A stretch of DNA of 7,081 bases from an uncultured Paracoccaceae bacterium (GCA_937900975.1 CALCPC010000215.1:1-7081), one strand, 5' to 3'; positions 1-5,454 are shown, numbered from the stretch's first letter. Numbers and translations: made by a program. The notes: generated by a model from the sequence alone, not told the origin.

Positions 1-157
1 GGCGCACGGCCTCAGCCTTTTCACGGGCCTTTTTGACCGAAGGCTTCTCAAAATGCTGCCGAAGCTTCATCTCCCGAAAGACGCCCTCACGCTGCAGCTT
101 CTACTTCAGCGCACGGAGCGCTTGATCGACATTGTTATCGCGAACCTGTACCTGCAC
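1..157 (-). pseudogene. rpsU: 30S ribosomal protein S21, 5' part, interrupted by an in-frame stop
   Basis: Read from a GTG at 157 down to position 1, the minus strand gives VQVQVRDNNVDQALRALK, then TAG (101-103), then [19 protein letters not shown] and a basic tail ending EKAEAVR at the window edge. This is the classic alphaproteobacterial S21 sequence, a small basic protein of the 30S subunit that helps initiation. About 52 of the usual 65-70 codons are visible. The stop replaces what is normally the middle lysine of a KKK run, so one base change (AAG to TAG) explains it. The frame is otherwise intact and well conserved on both sides, which argues against old decay. The start is GTG where ATG is usual, with a purine-rich AAAGGTGG upstream. 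Divergent from a COQ9 gene, the usual neighbour. It may be a base error in a draft assembly, a very recent nonsense mutation, or a redundant copy. Confidence 0.85.
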
Positions 158-211
158 GGATTTTCACCACCTTTCCAGTGTGTAGAGTTTCGATAAGTCG
201 CAGGAGCGCTC

Positions 212-240
212 TATATAGCCACCCAAGCGAAGAGTGTCCA
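212..240 (-). promoter_or_regulatory. Predicted sigma70-type promoter of rpsU
   Basis: On the minus strand, TGGACA (240-235, five of six bases of TTGACA) is followed after exactly 17 bases by TATATA (217-212, four of six bases of TATAAT). This lies about 55 bases before the rpsU start. TATATA is self-complementary, so it could also serve as a -10 for the divergent COQ9 gene. However, the only -35 candidate on that side, TTTCGA at 188-193, is weak. Pattern match only. Confidence 0.5.
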
Positions 241-256
241 CACATTAAGACAGCTT

Positions 257-261
257 GGGGA
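257..261 (+). promoter_or_regulatory. Ribosome binding site that decides the coq9 start
   Basis: GGGGA ends five bases before the ATG at 267. It supports that ATG over the in-frame TTG at 255, which would begin ahead of this site. Confidence 0.55.
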
Positions 262-266
262 ACGCG

Positions 267-974
267 ATGACGGATACGATGGATGCGAGCGGGGATCCGG
301 TTATTGATGTGCGGGACAAAGTCCTGGCAGCCGCGCTACCTTTGGTGGTGTTCGATGGATGGACAGACCGTACATTGGCCGAGGCCGTCCGCGACGCGGA
401 GGTCGACCCGGCCTTGTCGCGGCTTGCCTTTCCGCGCGGTGGCGTCGACCTGGCCTTGGCATTTCACCACAGCAACGACGCCAAGCTTGCCGATTGGTTG
501 GAGGAGACAGATCTATCCGCGCTGCGCTATTCTGAGCGTGTGTCGCAGGCCATTTTCCATCGCCTTGAGATTGTCGAACAACACCGAGAGGCTGTGCGCC
601 GGGCGGCCTCCCTTTTTGCGCTACCGATCTATGCGACCGATGGGGCCCGGGCGATCTGGCAAACTGCCGACACGATATGGGCAGGGCTTGGCGACACGTC
701 GCGCGATCTCAATTGGTATACGAAACGGGCGACGCTTTCGACGGTGTATTCGTCCGTCGTGCTGTTCTGGCTTGGCGATGACAGCCCGGACCATACCGCC
801 ACGCGCGCCTTTATTGATCGGCGCATCGAAAATGTCATGCAGTTCGAAAAGCTGAAGTCGAGCGTGCGAAGCTCACCCCTTGGGCGGGCGTTTGAGGCTG
901 GACCCGGCCGAATTTTCGACCGGATCCGCGCACCGTCTGCTGTTATGCGCCGCGACGCTCCAGGAGAGGAGTAG
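267..974 (+). CDS. coq9: COQ9 family protein, ubiquinone biosynthesis
   Basis: COQ9 is a TetR-fold lipid-binding protein that presents ubiquinone precursors to the hydroxylase COQ7. The family's bacterial members were first described as rpsU-divergent proteins, which is exactly the arrangement here. In the 235-residue product, an N-terminal helical part (about residues 15-80) holds VVFDGWTDRTL. The family's most conserved stretch follows at about 133-170, with TADTIWAGLGDTSRDLNWYTKR and VLFWLGDDS. A C-terminal helix (about 183-200) carries FIDRRIENVMQFEKLK. Length fits the family. The ATG at 267 is preferred because GGGGA sits six bases upstream. An in-frame TTG at 255 would add four residues but lies before this ribosome site. 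Monocistronic, with a hairpin terminator after the stop. Family confident, biochemical role from family knowledge. Confidence 0.92.
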   Translation: MTDTMDASGDPVIDVRDKVLAAALPLVVFDGWTDRTLAEAVRDAEVDPALSRLAFPRGGVDLALAFHHSNDAKLADWLEETDLSALRYSERVSQAIFHRLEIVEQHREAVRRAASLFALPIYATDGARAIWQTADTIWAGLGDTSRDLNWYTKRATLSTVYSSVVLFWLGDDSPDHTATRAFIDRRIENVMQFEKLKSSVRSSPLGRAFEAGPGRIFDRIRAPSAVMRRDAPGEE

Positions 975-981
975 TGCTGCG

Positions 982-1008
982 CGGGGCCAGGCCCTGCACC
1001 TGGCCCCG
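982..1008. terminator. Hairpin terminator shared by two convergent genes
   Basis: CGGGGCCAGG (982-991) and CCTGGCCCCG (999-1008) form a perfect 10-bp stem around a 7-base loop. It fills the 38-bp gap between the coq9 stop (974) and the stop of the minus-strand Hint gene (1013). On the plus side a short CTTT follows. On the minus side there is no T tract, so termination is better supported for coq9 than for the Hint gene. Confidence 0.7.
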
Positions 1009-1012
1009 GTCT

Positions 1013-1846
1013 TTACAGGATCACAGAGACGTCGAGCGCGGTCAAAGCCGGACGCGCCGCCGGTGTTGCGGTCGCGGCCTCAAGCTCTGGGAAAAGCTCC
1101 AACACCTCGTCGCGTGTCGCCGCGTCCAAACCCTGGGCAATGGCGCCGGGATGGAAGCTTTCGGACCAAAGCCCATCGACCATGACGATCTCATGGCTTT
1201 CGAACATCATGTGGAAATACTCGACATCCGCCATGTCCGACCGGGTGACGTGCACATCGTCGATCAGCGTTTGCGCCGCGGCCAGCACTTCTGACGTGCC
1301 AAACAGCGCCTCTGCGCGCCAGCCTGTGACCAAGATGCGGTGCGCCGGCGAAACCGTTGTCGCTTCGTGATTGCCAAAGGTGCCCGCCGCGATGGTCACC
1401 GGCCGCTTTTCGGGGAATTGGGACAGCGTCTCGGCCGAGACACGCGTCGATCCGATCCACCGGATCGGCTGCGCGCCGCGGTCGCGGGTCAGAACCAGAT
1501 CGCCCTCGCCAAGCGATTCAATCGCCCTTGGGCCGTCGGGCGTCGCAACCATCGCGCCACGGGTGAAGCAAACGTTGACGTTCGTTCCGTCGCCGCGAAA
1601 AACGCTCCGCGCGCCCCCGACAAGCTGAACGATATATTGGTCGTTCAGGAAACCGGTTTGATACAGGTTGGGCGACAGGGCGGGCGCAAAGGTGATGGTG
1701 TCGGTCTCATCGACGTTGACGACGACGATATTGCCCGATTGAACGAAGCTTTGGTCGAAGGTCAGGATCAGGTTGTCGGCATAGCCGTTGGTGTAGGTGA
1801 GCGGTTCGGTCGTCGGGCTTTGACTTGTCAGCACGATATCGGCCAT
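1013..1846 (-). CDS. Hint-domain protein (Hedgehog/intein type), paralogue 1
   Basis: The 277-residue product has two parts. Residues 1-92 are an acidic, beta-rich-looking module with no recognised domain. Residues 93-277 are a Hint domain of the Hint_2 type seen in many Rhodobacteraceae. The domain opens with Cys93 in CFTRGA, the expected nucleophile for an N-to-S acyl shift. It continues with GDLVLTRD and QPIRWIG, then SPAHR (Ser166 and His169, the place of the TxxH motif), and ends with YFHMMF and SESFHP (about 210-232). No Asn/Cys splice junction follows, so cleavage is more likely than protein splicing. There is no N-terminal signal peptide or membrane segment. The C-terminus ends DVSVIL, an acidic residue followed by hydrophobic ones, as in some type I secretion signals; export is inference. 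The start at MADIV is set by AGGAGG eight bases upstream and matches the paralogue. Substrate and role unknown. Confidence 0.88.
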   Translation of the reverse strand: MADIVLTSQSPTTEPLTYTNGYADNLILTFDQSFVQSGNIVVVNVDETDTITFAPALSPNLYQTGFLNDQYIVQLVGGARSVFRGDGTNVNVCFTRGAMVATPDGPRAIESLGEGDLVLTRDRGAQPIRWIGSTRVSAETLSQFPEKRPVTIAAGTFGNHEATTVSPAHRILVTGWRAEALFGTSEVLAAAQTLIDDVHVTRSDMADVEYFHMMFESHEIVMVDGLWSESFHPGAIAQGLDAATRDEVLELFPELEAATATPAARPALTALDVSVIL

Positions 1847-1854
1847 TGTGGGAG

Positions 1855-1860
1855 CCTCCT
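1855..1860 (-). promoter_or_regulatory. Ribosome binding site that decides the start of Hint gene 1
   Basis: AGGAGG on the minus strand lies eight bases before the ATG at 1846. A longer reading from 1870 would add eight residues but place its start upstream of this site. The shorter start also gives MADIVL, identical to the start of the divergent paralogue. Confidence 0.8.
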
Positions 1861-1923
1861 TTTTAGTCAAGAGCCTGCAGCTAAGGCATCTGGCACAAGC
1901 CTTTCAACAGATTTTTCTAAGAA

Positions 1924-1954
1924 TTGACGCAAAATTGAAAGAATTTTGCGTTAA
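1924..1954. repeat. 31-bp palindrome, possible operator or hairpin
   Basis: ACGCAAAATT (1927-1936) and AATTTTGCGT (1942-1951) are perfect inverted arms around GAAAG. Flanking TT/AA (1924-1925, 1953-1954) extends the symmetry past one G/T mismatch. It lies 78-108 bases upstream of Hint gene 1. The AT-rich stem and position fit a regulator site better than a terminator, but no known consensus is matched. Confidence 0.6.
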
Positions 1955-1964
1955 CCAATTTTTG
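1947..1964 (+). repeat. 18-bp element, copy 1 of 2
   Basis: TGCGTTAACCAATTTTTG here matches TGCGTTAAGCAATTTTGG at 2188-2205 at 16 of 18 positions, in the same orientation. It overlaps the right arm of the palindrome at 1924-1954. Confidence 0.5.
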
Positions 1965-2170
1965 TGCGCGACGGCCTTTCGAAAAATTGCGTGCACCCGG
2001 GATGTTTGACCTGCGGCGCACGGGCGGCGGCCCCATCAGGGATGCCGTTATGGCGGGCAATATAGGCGGCTCAAGCCGTTTGCGCCGCGGCGCTGATGGA
2101 AATTTTCCCCGTTTCCGCGGTGGATCGCGAAAAATCCCCATTTTCCGACCGTGATCCGAAAAAATATCTT

Positions 2171-2195
2171 GTTAAGAATCGTTACCCTGCGTTAA
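2171..2195 (+). repeat. Three GTTA(A) motifs at exact 10-bp spacing
   Basis: GTTAA begins at 2171, GTTA(C) at 2181 and GTTAA at 2191, so the motif recurs on one face of the helix. A further TTAACG follows at 2214, and GAATC (a GANTC site) sits inside at 2176-2180. The array ends 39 bases before the Hint gene 2 start. The half-site resembles the TTAA half-sites of CtrA, but the gap here is 6 bases rather than the 7 of the usual TTAA-N7-TTAA site. A regulator is inference. Confidence 0.5.
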
Positions 2196-2205
2196 GCAAT
2201 TTTGG
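2188..2205 (+). repeat. 18-bp element, copy 2 of 2
   Basis: This is the second copy of the element at 1947-1964 and contains the last GTTAA of the phased array. It ends 28 bases before the ATG of Hint gene 2. One copy thus lies upstream of each Hint gene, 241 bp apart, which suggests shared control. Confidence 0.5.
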
Positions 2206-2233
2206 GACGAAACATTAACGCGAGGAGAGTACG

Positions 2234-3073
2234 ATGGCTGATATCGTTCTTGCAGGCCCGACAGGCGGTCAAAATCAGGACTATTTCAACGGCGCCGCCG
2301 ACACGATCACGGTCGCCGTGCTTGACACATTCCAGACCGCAGGGCCCGGCTATGCCATCCGCGTGGACGCGGGCGATGAGCTTGACATCTATGTCGACGA
2401 AGATCTGACCTACTCCTTCACGCAGGTGCAGGGCGAGTTGGCGATCGACTTCTCGAACGGCGCGACGCTCGTTCTTGCCGGCGCAACGCCGAGCAATGTC
2501 GATATTACCATCGTCTGCTTCACCCGCGGCGCGAAAGTTGCGACGCCGGAAGGTGAGAAGCTGATCGAAGACCTCGCATCGGGCGATCTGGTCATGACCC
2601 GCGACAACGGGGCCCAGCCGATCCGCTGGATTGGATCCTCCAAGCTCTCCTCCGAGATGCTGGCGCAATTCCCGTCGCGCCGCCCCGTAACGCTGAAAGC
2701 CGGCGCGCTTGGCGATCACGCCGAGACGACCGTGTCGCCGGCGCACCGCGTGCTGGTCACCGGCTGGCGTGCCGAGGCGCTGTTCGGAGAGTCCGAGGTT
2801 CTGGCAACCGCGGGTTCCCTGGTCAACGACCGCACCATCGTTCGTGCGGACGTGGAAGAGGTTGAGTACTTCCACATGATGTTCGACAACCACGAGCTGG
2901 TGATGGTCGACGGTATGTGGTCCGAAAGCTTCCACCCCGCCGCCGTTGCAACGTCGCTTGACGCCGCAACGCGGGACGAGGTCCTGGAACTGTTCCCCGA
3001 GCTTGAGGTTGCCGCCGATGCGCCGGCCGCTCGCCCGGCGGTTGATGCGACGGACGTCAAACTGATGTTCTGA
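2234..3073 (+). CDS. Hint-domain protein (Hedgehog/intein type), paralogue 2
   Basis: This 279-residue protein has the same plan as its divergent neighbour. After a shared MADIVL start, residues 7-94 differ almost completely from those of paralogue 1. This part is acidic, with repeated Asp (DAGDELDIYVDED at about 45-57), and has no recognised domain. Residues 95-279 are the Hint domain: Cys95 in CFTRGA, GDLVMTRD, QPIRWIG, SPAHR (Ser168, His171), YFHMMF and SESFHP. Aligned without gaps, 126 of 185 residues match paralogue 1 (hand count). There is no signal peptide or membrane helix. The end, TDVKLMF, again places an acidic residue before hydrophobic ones, which may be a type I secretion signal (inference). 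GAGGAGAG lies five to six bases before the ATG. A strong terminator follows, so it is probably a single-gene transcript. Self-cleavage is predicted from the family, not shown. Confidence 0.9.
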   Translation: MADIVLAGPTGGQNQDYFNGAADTITVAVLDTFQTAGPGYAIRVDAGDELDIYVDEDLTYSFTQVQGELAIDFSNGATLVLAGATPSNVDITIVCFTRGAKVATPEGEKLIEDLASGDLVMTRDNGAQPIRWIGSSKLSSEMLAQFPSRRPVTLKAGALGDHAETTVSPAHRVLVTGWRAEALFGESEVLATAGSLVNDRTIVRADVEEVEYFHMMFDNHELVMVDGMWSESFHPAAVATSLDAATRDEVLELFPELEVAADAPAARPAVDATDVKLMF

Positions 3074-3087
3074 TTTTTCGATCAGAA
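3068..3087 (+). other. Small hairpin spanning the stop codon of Hint gene 2
   Basis: TTCTGAT (3068-3074) and ATCAGAA (3081-3087) form a 7-bp stem with a 6-base loop, and the TGA stop at 3071-3073 lies inside it. The strong terminator follows 8 bases later. It may simply add 3' stability to the mRNA. Confidence 0.4.
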
Positions 3088-3094
3088 TTCGATG

Positions 3095-3121
3095 CAAAGG
3101 CCGGGTTTTGCCCGGCCTTTG
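3095..3121 (+). terminator. Strong intrinsic terminator after Hint gene 2
   Basis: AAAGGCCGGG (3096-3105) and CCCGGCCTTT (3111-3120) pair perfectly around TTTTG, and a C/G pair extends the stem to 11 bp. The 3' arm ends in TTT, followed by GTCGTTT. This is the clearest terminator in the window and isolates the Hint gene from the operon that follows. Confidence 0.88.
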
Positions 3122-3146
3122 TCGTTTCGGGGGCCCACAGCATTGC

Positions 3147-3175
3147 TTGTCGGGCCGCGCGACGCGCGTTAGGGT
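3147..3175 (+). promoter_or_regulatory. Candidate promoter of the RidA-like/sulfotransferase/aminotransferase operon
   Basis: TTGTCG (3147-3152), a 17-base spacer and TAGGGT (3170-3175) lie between the preceding terminator and the ATG at 3209. Some promoter must be here because the terminator ends at 3121. The -10 matches the consensus only in part, so the exact site is uncertain. Confidence 0.35.
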
Positions 3176-3208
3176 CCGCCGCATATCGTTTTTGCATGGA
3201 GTTTCGAC

Positions 3209-3730
3209 ATGGCCGATGGCACCGATCCGATGTCCCGTCTCACAGAGCTCGGGTTTGCGCTGCCGCCCTATGAGGCGCCGGAAGATCCGCTGCTGATGCC
3301 CTACAACCTGATCGGCAACCGGCTTTGCATCGGTGCTTTGGCGCCCTTCATGCTGCCCGACATGACGATCCCACGCCTTGGTCAAGATGCCAATATCGAC
3401 CCTTCGGCCGTGAATCTCGACGATTTGGATGAGGCGCACCCGATGCGCAAGGCGTTTGTGGGCGCGCGGCTTGCCGTCCTTCGCTCCCTTTCGGTTGCGG
3501 CCTTCGCGGCGGGGGAAGACCTTAACAAGATCCAGTGCTGCGTGCGCGCCAGCCTGACCGTGCGCACCGGCCCGAATTTTGAGCGGTTGGGCGTGCTTGG
3601 CATGCCGCTGAGCCGGATCATGTTCACGCTTTTCGGCACCCCGCCGGCGATCAACGTGGTTGGCGTCTCTGCCCTACCGGGCGCTGTGCCGATGGTGATC
3701 GAAACGGAATACCTGCTTGCCGATGGCTGA
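3209..3730 (+). CDS. RidA-like (YjgF/YER057c/UK114 superfamily) protein
   Basis: RidA proteins are trimeric and hydrolyse reactive enamine/imine intermediates released by PLP enzymes. This 173-residue product follows the pattern of the subfamily that begins with RLxELGxxLP (residues 10-19). It has GNRLCIGALAP (36-46) where others have GNLLFxSGQLP, a helix at about 82-104, LNKIQCCVRASLTV at 105-118, and VGVSALP then VIETEYLL at 151-170. It is longer than the 125-155 residues typical of the superfamily. The arginine that anchors substrate in active RidA (in PARxxVEV) is replaced by Ile148 in PAINVVGV, so classical deaminase activity is doubtful. GGAG seven bases before the ATG supports the start. 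It is first in an operon and its end overlaps the sulfotransferase start by 8 bp. The aminotransferase two genes on suggests an imine-handling or regulatory role for that enzyme, by inference. Confidence 0.75.
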   Translation: MADGTDPMSRLTELGFALPPYEAPEDPLLMPYNLIGNRLCIGALAPFMLPDMTIPRLGQDANIDPSAVNLDDLDEAHPMRKAFVGARLAVLRSLSVAAFAAGEDLNKIQCCVRASLTVRTGPNFERLGVLGMPLSRIMFTLFGTPPAINVVGVSALPGAVPMVIETEYLLADG

Positions 3731-4589
3731 GGGCACGCCGCAGTACCACTTTATCACGGGGTTGCCGCGCTCGGGCTCAACGCTTCTGTCTGCGATCCTG
3801 CGCCAGAACCCCCGGATGACGGCGGGCATGACCAGCCCGGTTGGCAGCATCACCAATGCGCTGCGCATTATGATGACCCAAAACACCGAGATCCGGGCGC
3901 TGGTCGACGACGATTCCCGCGCGCGGATCCTGCGCGGCATTTTCGATGGGTATTACTCAGACCATCAGGACAAAAGCGTCATTTTCGACACCAATCGGGG
4001 CTGGGCGGGGCGTATTCCAGAGCTTTTGCACCTGTTCCCGGACATCAAGTTGATCGCGACGGTGCGCGACCCGGCTTGGGTGTTTGACTCTGTCGAAAAC
4101 ATCATCCGCAAGAACCCGATCCGCCAATCGTCGATGGTCAAGGCCACCGCGAATATCGAAGCGCGGGCCGAGGCGATGCTGTCCAACGAAGGGCTGATCG
4201 GCGGCCCGCTTGGCCATTTGCAGGAGGCGGTTTTCGGTCCTGACAGCCATCGGTTGCTGCTGATCGACTACCGTGCGCTTTGCCTTGCGCCGGATAAGGC
4301 GCTGGCGGGCGTCTATCGCTTTATCGGCGAGGAGCCGTTCGCGCATGATTTCGACAATGTCGAATACACCCAGGAGGAGTTCGACGCCGCGCTCAACACG
4401 CCTGGGCTGCACACCGTTAAGGGCCGTGTCGAATATAAAGAGCGTCAGACAATCCTGCCGCCTGGGATCTTTGCCAAACTTTCGGCCCGTCAGTTCTGGA
4501 ATGGTGAGATCCAGTCGAAGGCCGCGCGCATCATCATCCCGGACAAAACCGTGACACCGGTTCCCGCGCGGGCGGAGGCGGAGGTCTGA
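3723..4589 (+). CDS. Sulfotransferase family protein
   Basis: Sulfotransferases move the sulfuryl group of PAPS to a hydroxyl or amine. In this 288-residue protein the 5'-phosphosulfate loop is at residues 12-23 (TGLPRSGSTLLS). The 3'-phosphate motif is VRDPAWVFDS at 114-123, with Arg115, Asp116, Pro117 and Ser123. The family's usual late element, a DYRALCLAPDKAL stretch followed by FIGEEPF, is at about 182-206. Length fits the Sulfotransfer_3 type. No signal peptide is seen, so it is probably cytoplasmic. The ATG at 3723 is chosen over an in-frame TTG at 3717. It overlaps the RidA-like gene by 8 bp (ATGGCTGA) and has no clear ribosome site of its own, which points to translational coupling. 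The acceptor is unknown; residues 207-288 have no motif that identifies it. Confidence 0.88.
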   Translation: MAEGTPQYHFITGLPRSGSTLLSAILRQNPRMTAGMTSPVGSITNALRIMMTQNTEIRALVDDDSRARILRGIFDGYYSDHQDKSVIFDTNRGWAGRIPELLHLFPDIKLIATVRDPAWVFDSVENIIRKNPIRQSSMVKATANIEARAEAMLSNEGLIGGPLGHLQEAVFGPDSHRLLLIDYRALCLAPDKALAGVYRFIGEEPFAHDFDNVEYTQEEFDAALNTPGLHTVKGRVEYKERQTILPPGIFAKLSARQFWNGEIQSKAARIIIPDKTVTPVPARAEAEV

Positions 4590-4590
4590 G

Positions 4591-5454
4591 ATGGCGCTTG
4601 GCGGTGAGATCCTGACTTGGTTTGAGGGCGCTTGGCACAACGGCAACCGCGCGATCCTGGGCGCCGCCGATCACGGCGCTTGGCAAGGGACGCTGGTCTT
4701 CGACGGTGCCCGGTCCTTTGACGGGATGGTGCCCGACCTCGCCCCGCATTGTCGGCGCATCCTGCGCTCAGCTCACGCAATGGGGTTGGAGCCGCCGATG
4801 TCCGCCGAAGAGATTGAGGGCATCATCCGCGATGGCATCCGGCGGTTCGCGCCGGGCGCGCCGCTTTATCTTCGCCCGATGATGTGGTCGGTCGAGGGCT
4901 CTGCCGCGATCATCGACCCACTGCCGGAGGCGACAGCGATGGCGATCTGTCTTGAGGGGCTGGCGCTGCCCGCGCCCGGAGACTTTGCCCTGACCGTTTC
5001 GCCGTTTCGCCGTCCGCGCCAGGACACCGCCTTGACCGAAGCGAAGGCCGCCTGGCTTTATCCCAACAACGGCCGGATCGTACGGGAGGCGCGCAGCCGC
5101 GGTTTCCAAAACGCGCTGTCGCTCGACCTTGAGGACAATGTCGCCGAAACCGCGTCGACCAACGTCTTTATGGTGCGGGGCGGGGAGGTGTTCACCCCCG
5201 TGCCGAACGGCACATTTTTGGCCGGCATCACACGCGCGCGGGTGATCGACCTTCTCCGCGGCGATGGGATCGTCGTGCACGAGGTGCCGCTGACTGTCGC
5301 CGACTTCCACGAGGCGGAGGAGATCTTCTTGACGGGCAACGCCTCTAAAACGATGCCGGTGACACGGTTTGAGGAGAACCGTCTGCAATACGGCCCCATC
5401 GCACGGCGGGCGCGCAGCCTTTATTGGGATTTCGCCGCCGGGGAGCCTGTTTAA
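4591..5454 (+). CDS. Class IV PLP-dependent aminotransferase, branched-chain aminotransferase-like
   Basis: Fold-type IV PLP enzymes include branched-chain aminotransferases, D-amino acid aminotransferase and aminodeoxychorismate lyase. This 287-residue product has the predicted PLP lysine at Lys152 (TEAKAAWLYPNNG), the cofactor glutamate at Glu186 in VAETASTNVF, the phosphate-binding LAGITR at 210-215, and TGNASKTMPV at 248-257. RPMMWS at about 95-100 lies near the usual substrate pocket. The length is slightly below IlvE (about 305). Annotation pipelines would probably call it a branched-chain aminotransferase. The tight operon with a sulfotransferase and a RidA-like protein argues that its substrate may be different. 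The ATG at 4591 is one base after the preceding stop, and GGAGG ends six bases before it. Family sure, substrate not known. Confidence 0.88.
   Translation: MALGGEILTWFEGAWHNGNRAILGAADHGAWQGTLVFDGARSFDGMVPDLAPHCRRILRSAHAMGLEPPMSAEEIEGIIRDGIRRFAPGAPLYLRPMMWSVEGSAAIIDPLPEATAMAICLEGLALPAPGDFALTVSPFRRPRQDTALTEAKAAWLYPNNGRIVREARSRGFQNALSLDLEDNVAETASTNVFMVRGGEVFTPVPNGTFLAGITRARVIDLLRGDGIVVHEVPLTVADFHEAEEIFLTGNASKTMPVTRFEENRLQYGPIARRARSLYWDFAAGEPV

Larger units (their letters stand above)
1847..2233. promoter_or_regulatory. Divergent intergenic region between the two Hint genes
   Basis: These 387 bases hold no convincing gene. A 74-codon minus-strand reading across 1917-2141 has no ribosome site and a very Arg/Pro-rich product. 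Both ends are AT-rich and the middle (about 2010-2095) is GC-rich. The region contains a 31-bp palindrome (1924-1954), two related 24-bp elements 30 bp apart (2112-2135, 2142-2165), a phased GTTA triplet (2171-2195), and a near-identical 18-bp element near each end. The best promoter guess for Hint gene 1 is TTGAAA, 17 bases, TTAGCT on the minus strand (about 1907 to 1879), and it is weak. No clear promoter for Hint gene 2 was found. GAGGAGAG at 2222-2229 is a good ribosome site for the ATG at 2234. Confidence 0.7.

Noticed and set aside
1..157. Reassignment of UAG to an amino acid
   Set aside because: Three other genes in the window end in TAG at family-typical lengths.
1340..1927. 195-codon open frame on the plus strand
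   Set aside because: Shadow of Hint gene 1, which has a perfect ribosome site, conserved motifs and a paralogue; the shadow has none of these.
2061..2066. TATAGG / TATATT as a promoter -10 in the divergent region
   Set aside because: No acceptable -35 at 16-18 bp on either strand.
1917..2141. 74-codon minus-strand frame in the divergent intergenic region
   Set aside because: No ribosome site and an Arg/Pro-rich product. It runs through the palindrome and repeats that look regulatory.
2192..3439. 415-codon open frame on the minus strand
   Set aside because: It is fully antisense to the Hint gene 2 coding frame, a strong terminator and the start of the RidA-like gene. Its His/Arg/Gly-rich product has no recognisable motif, and a similar shadow appears opposite the other Hint gene. 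Its length comes from high GC.
3957..4646. 229-codon minus-strand frame opposite the sulfotransferase
   Set aside because: Antisense to a confident sulfotransferase with intact PAPS motifs.
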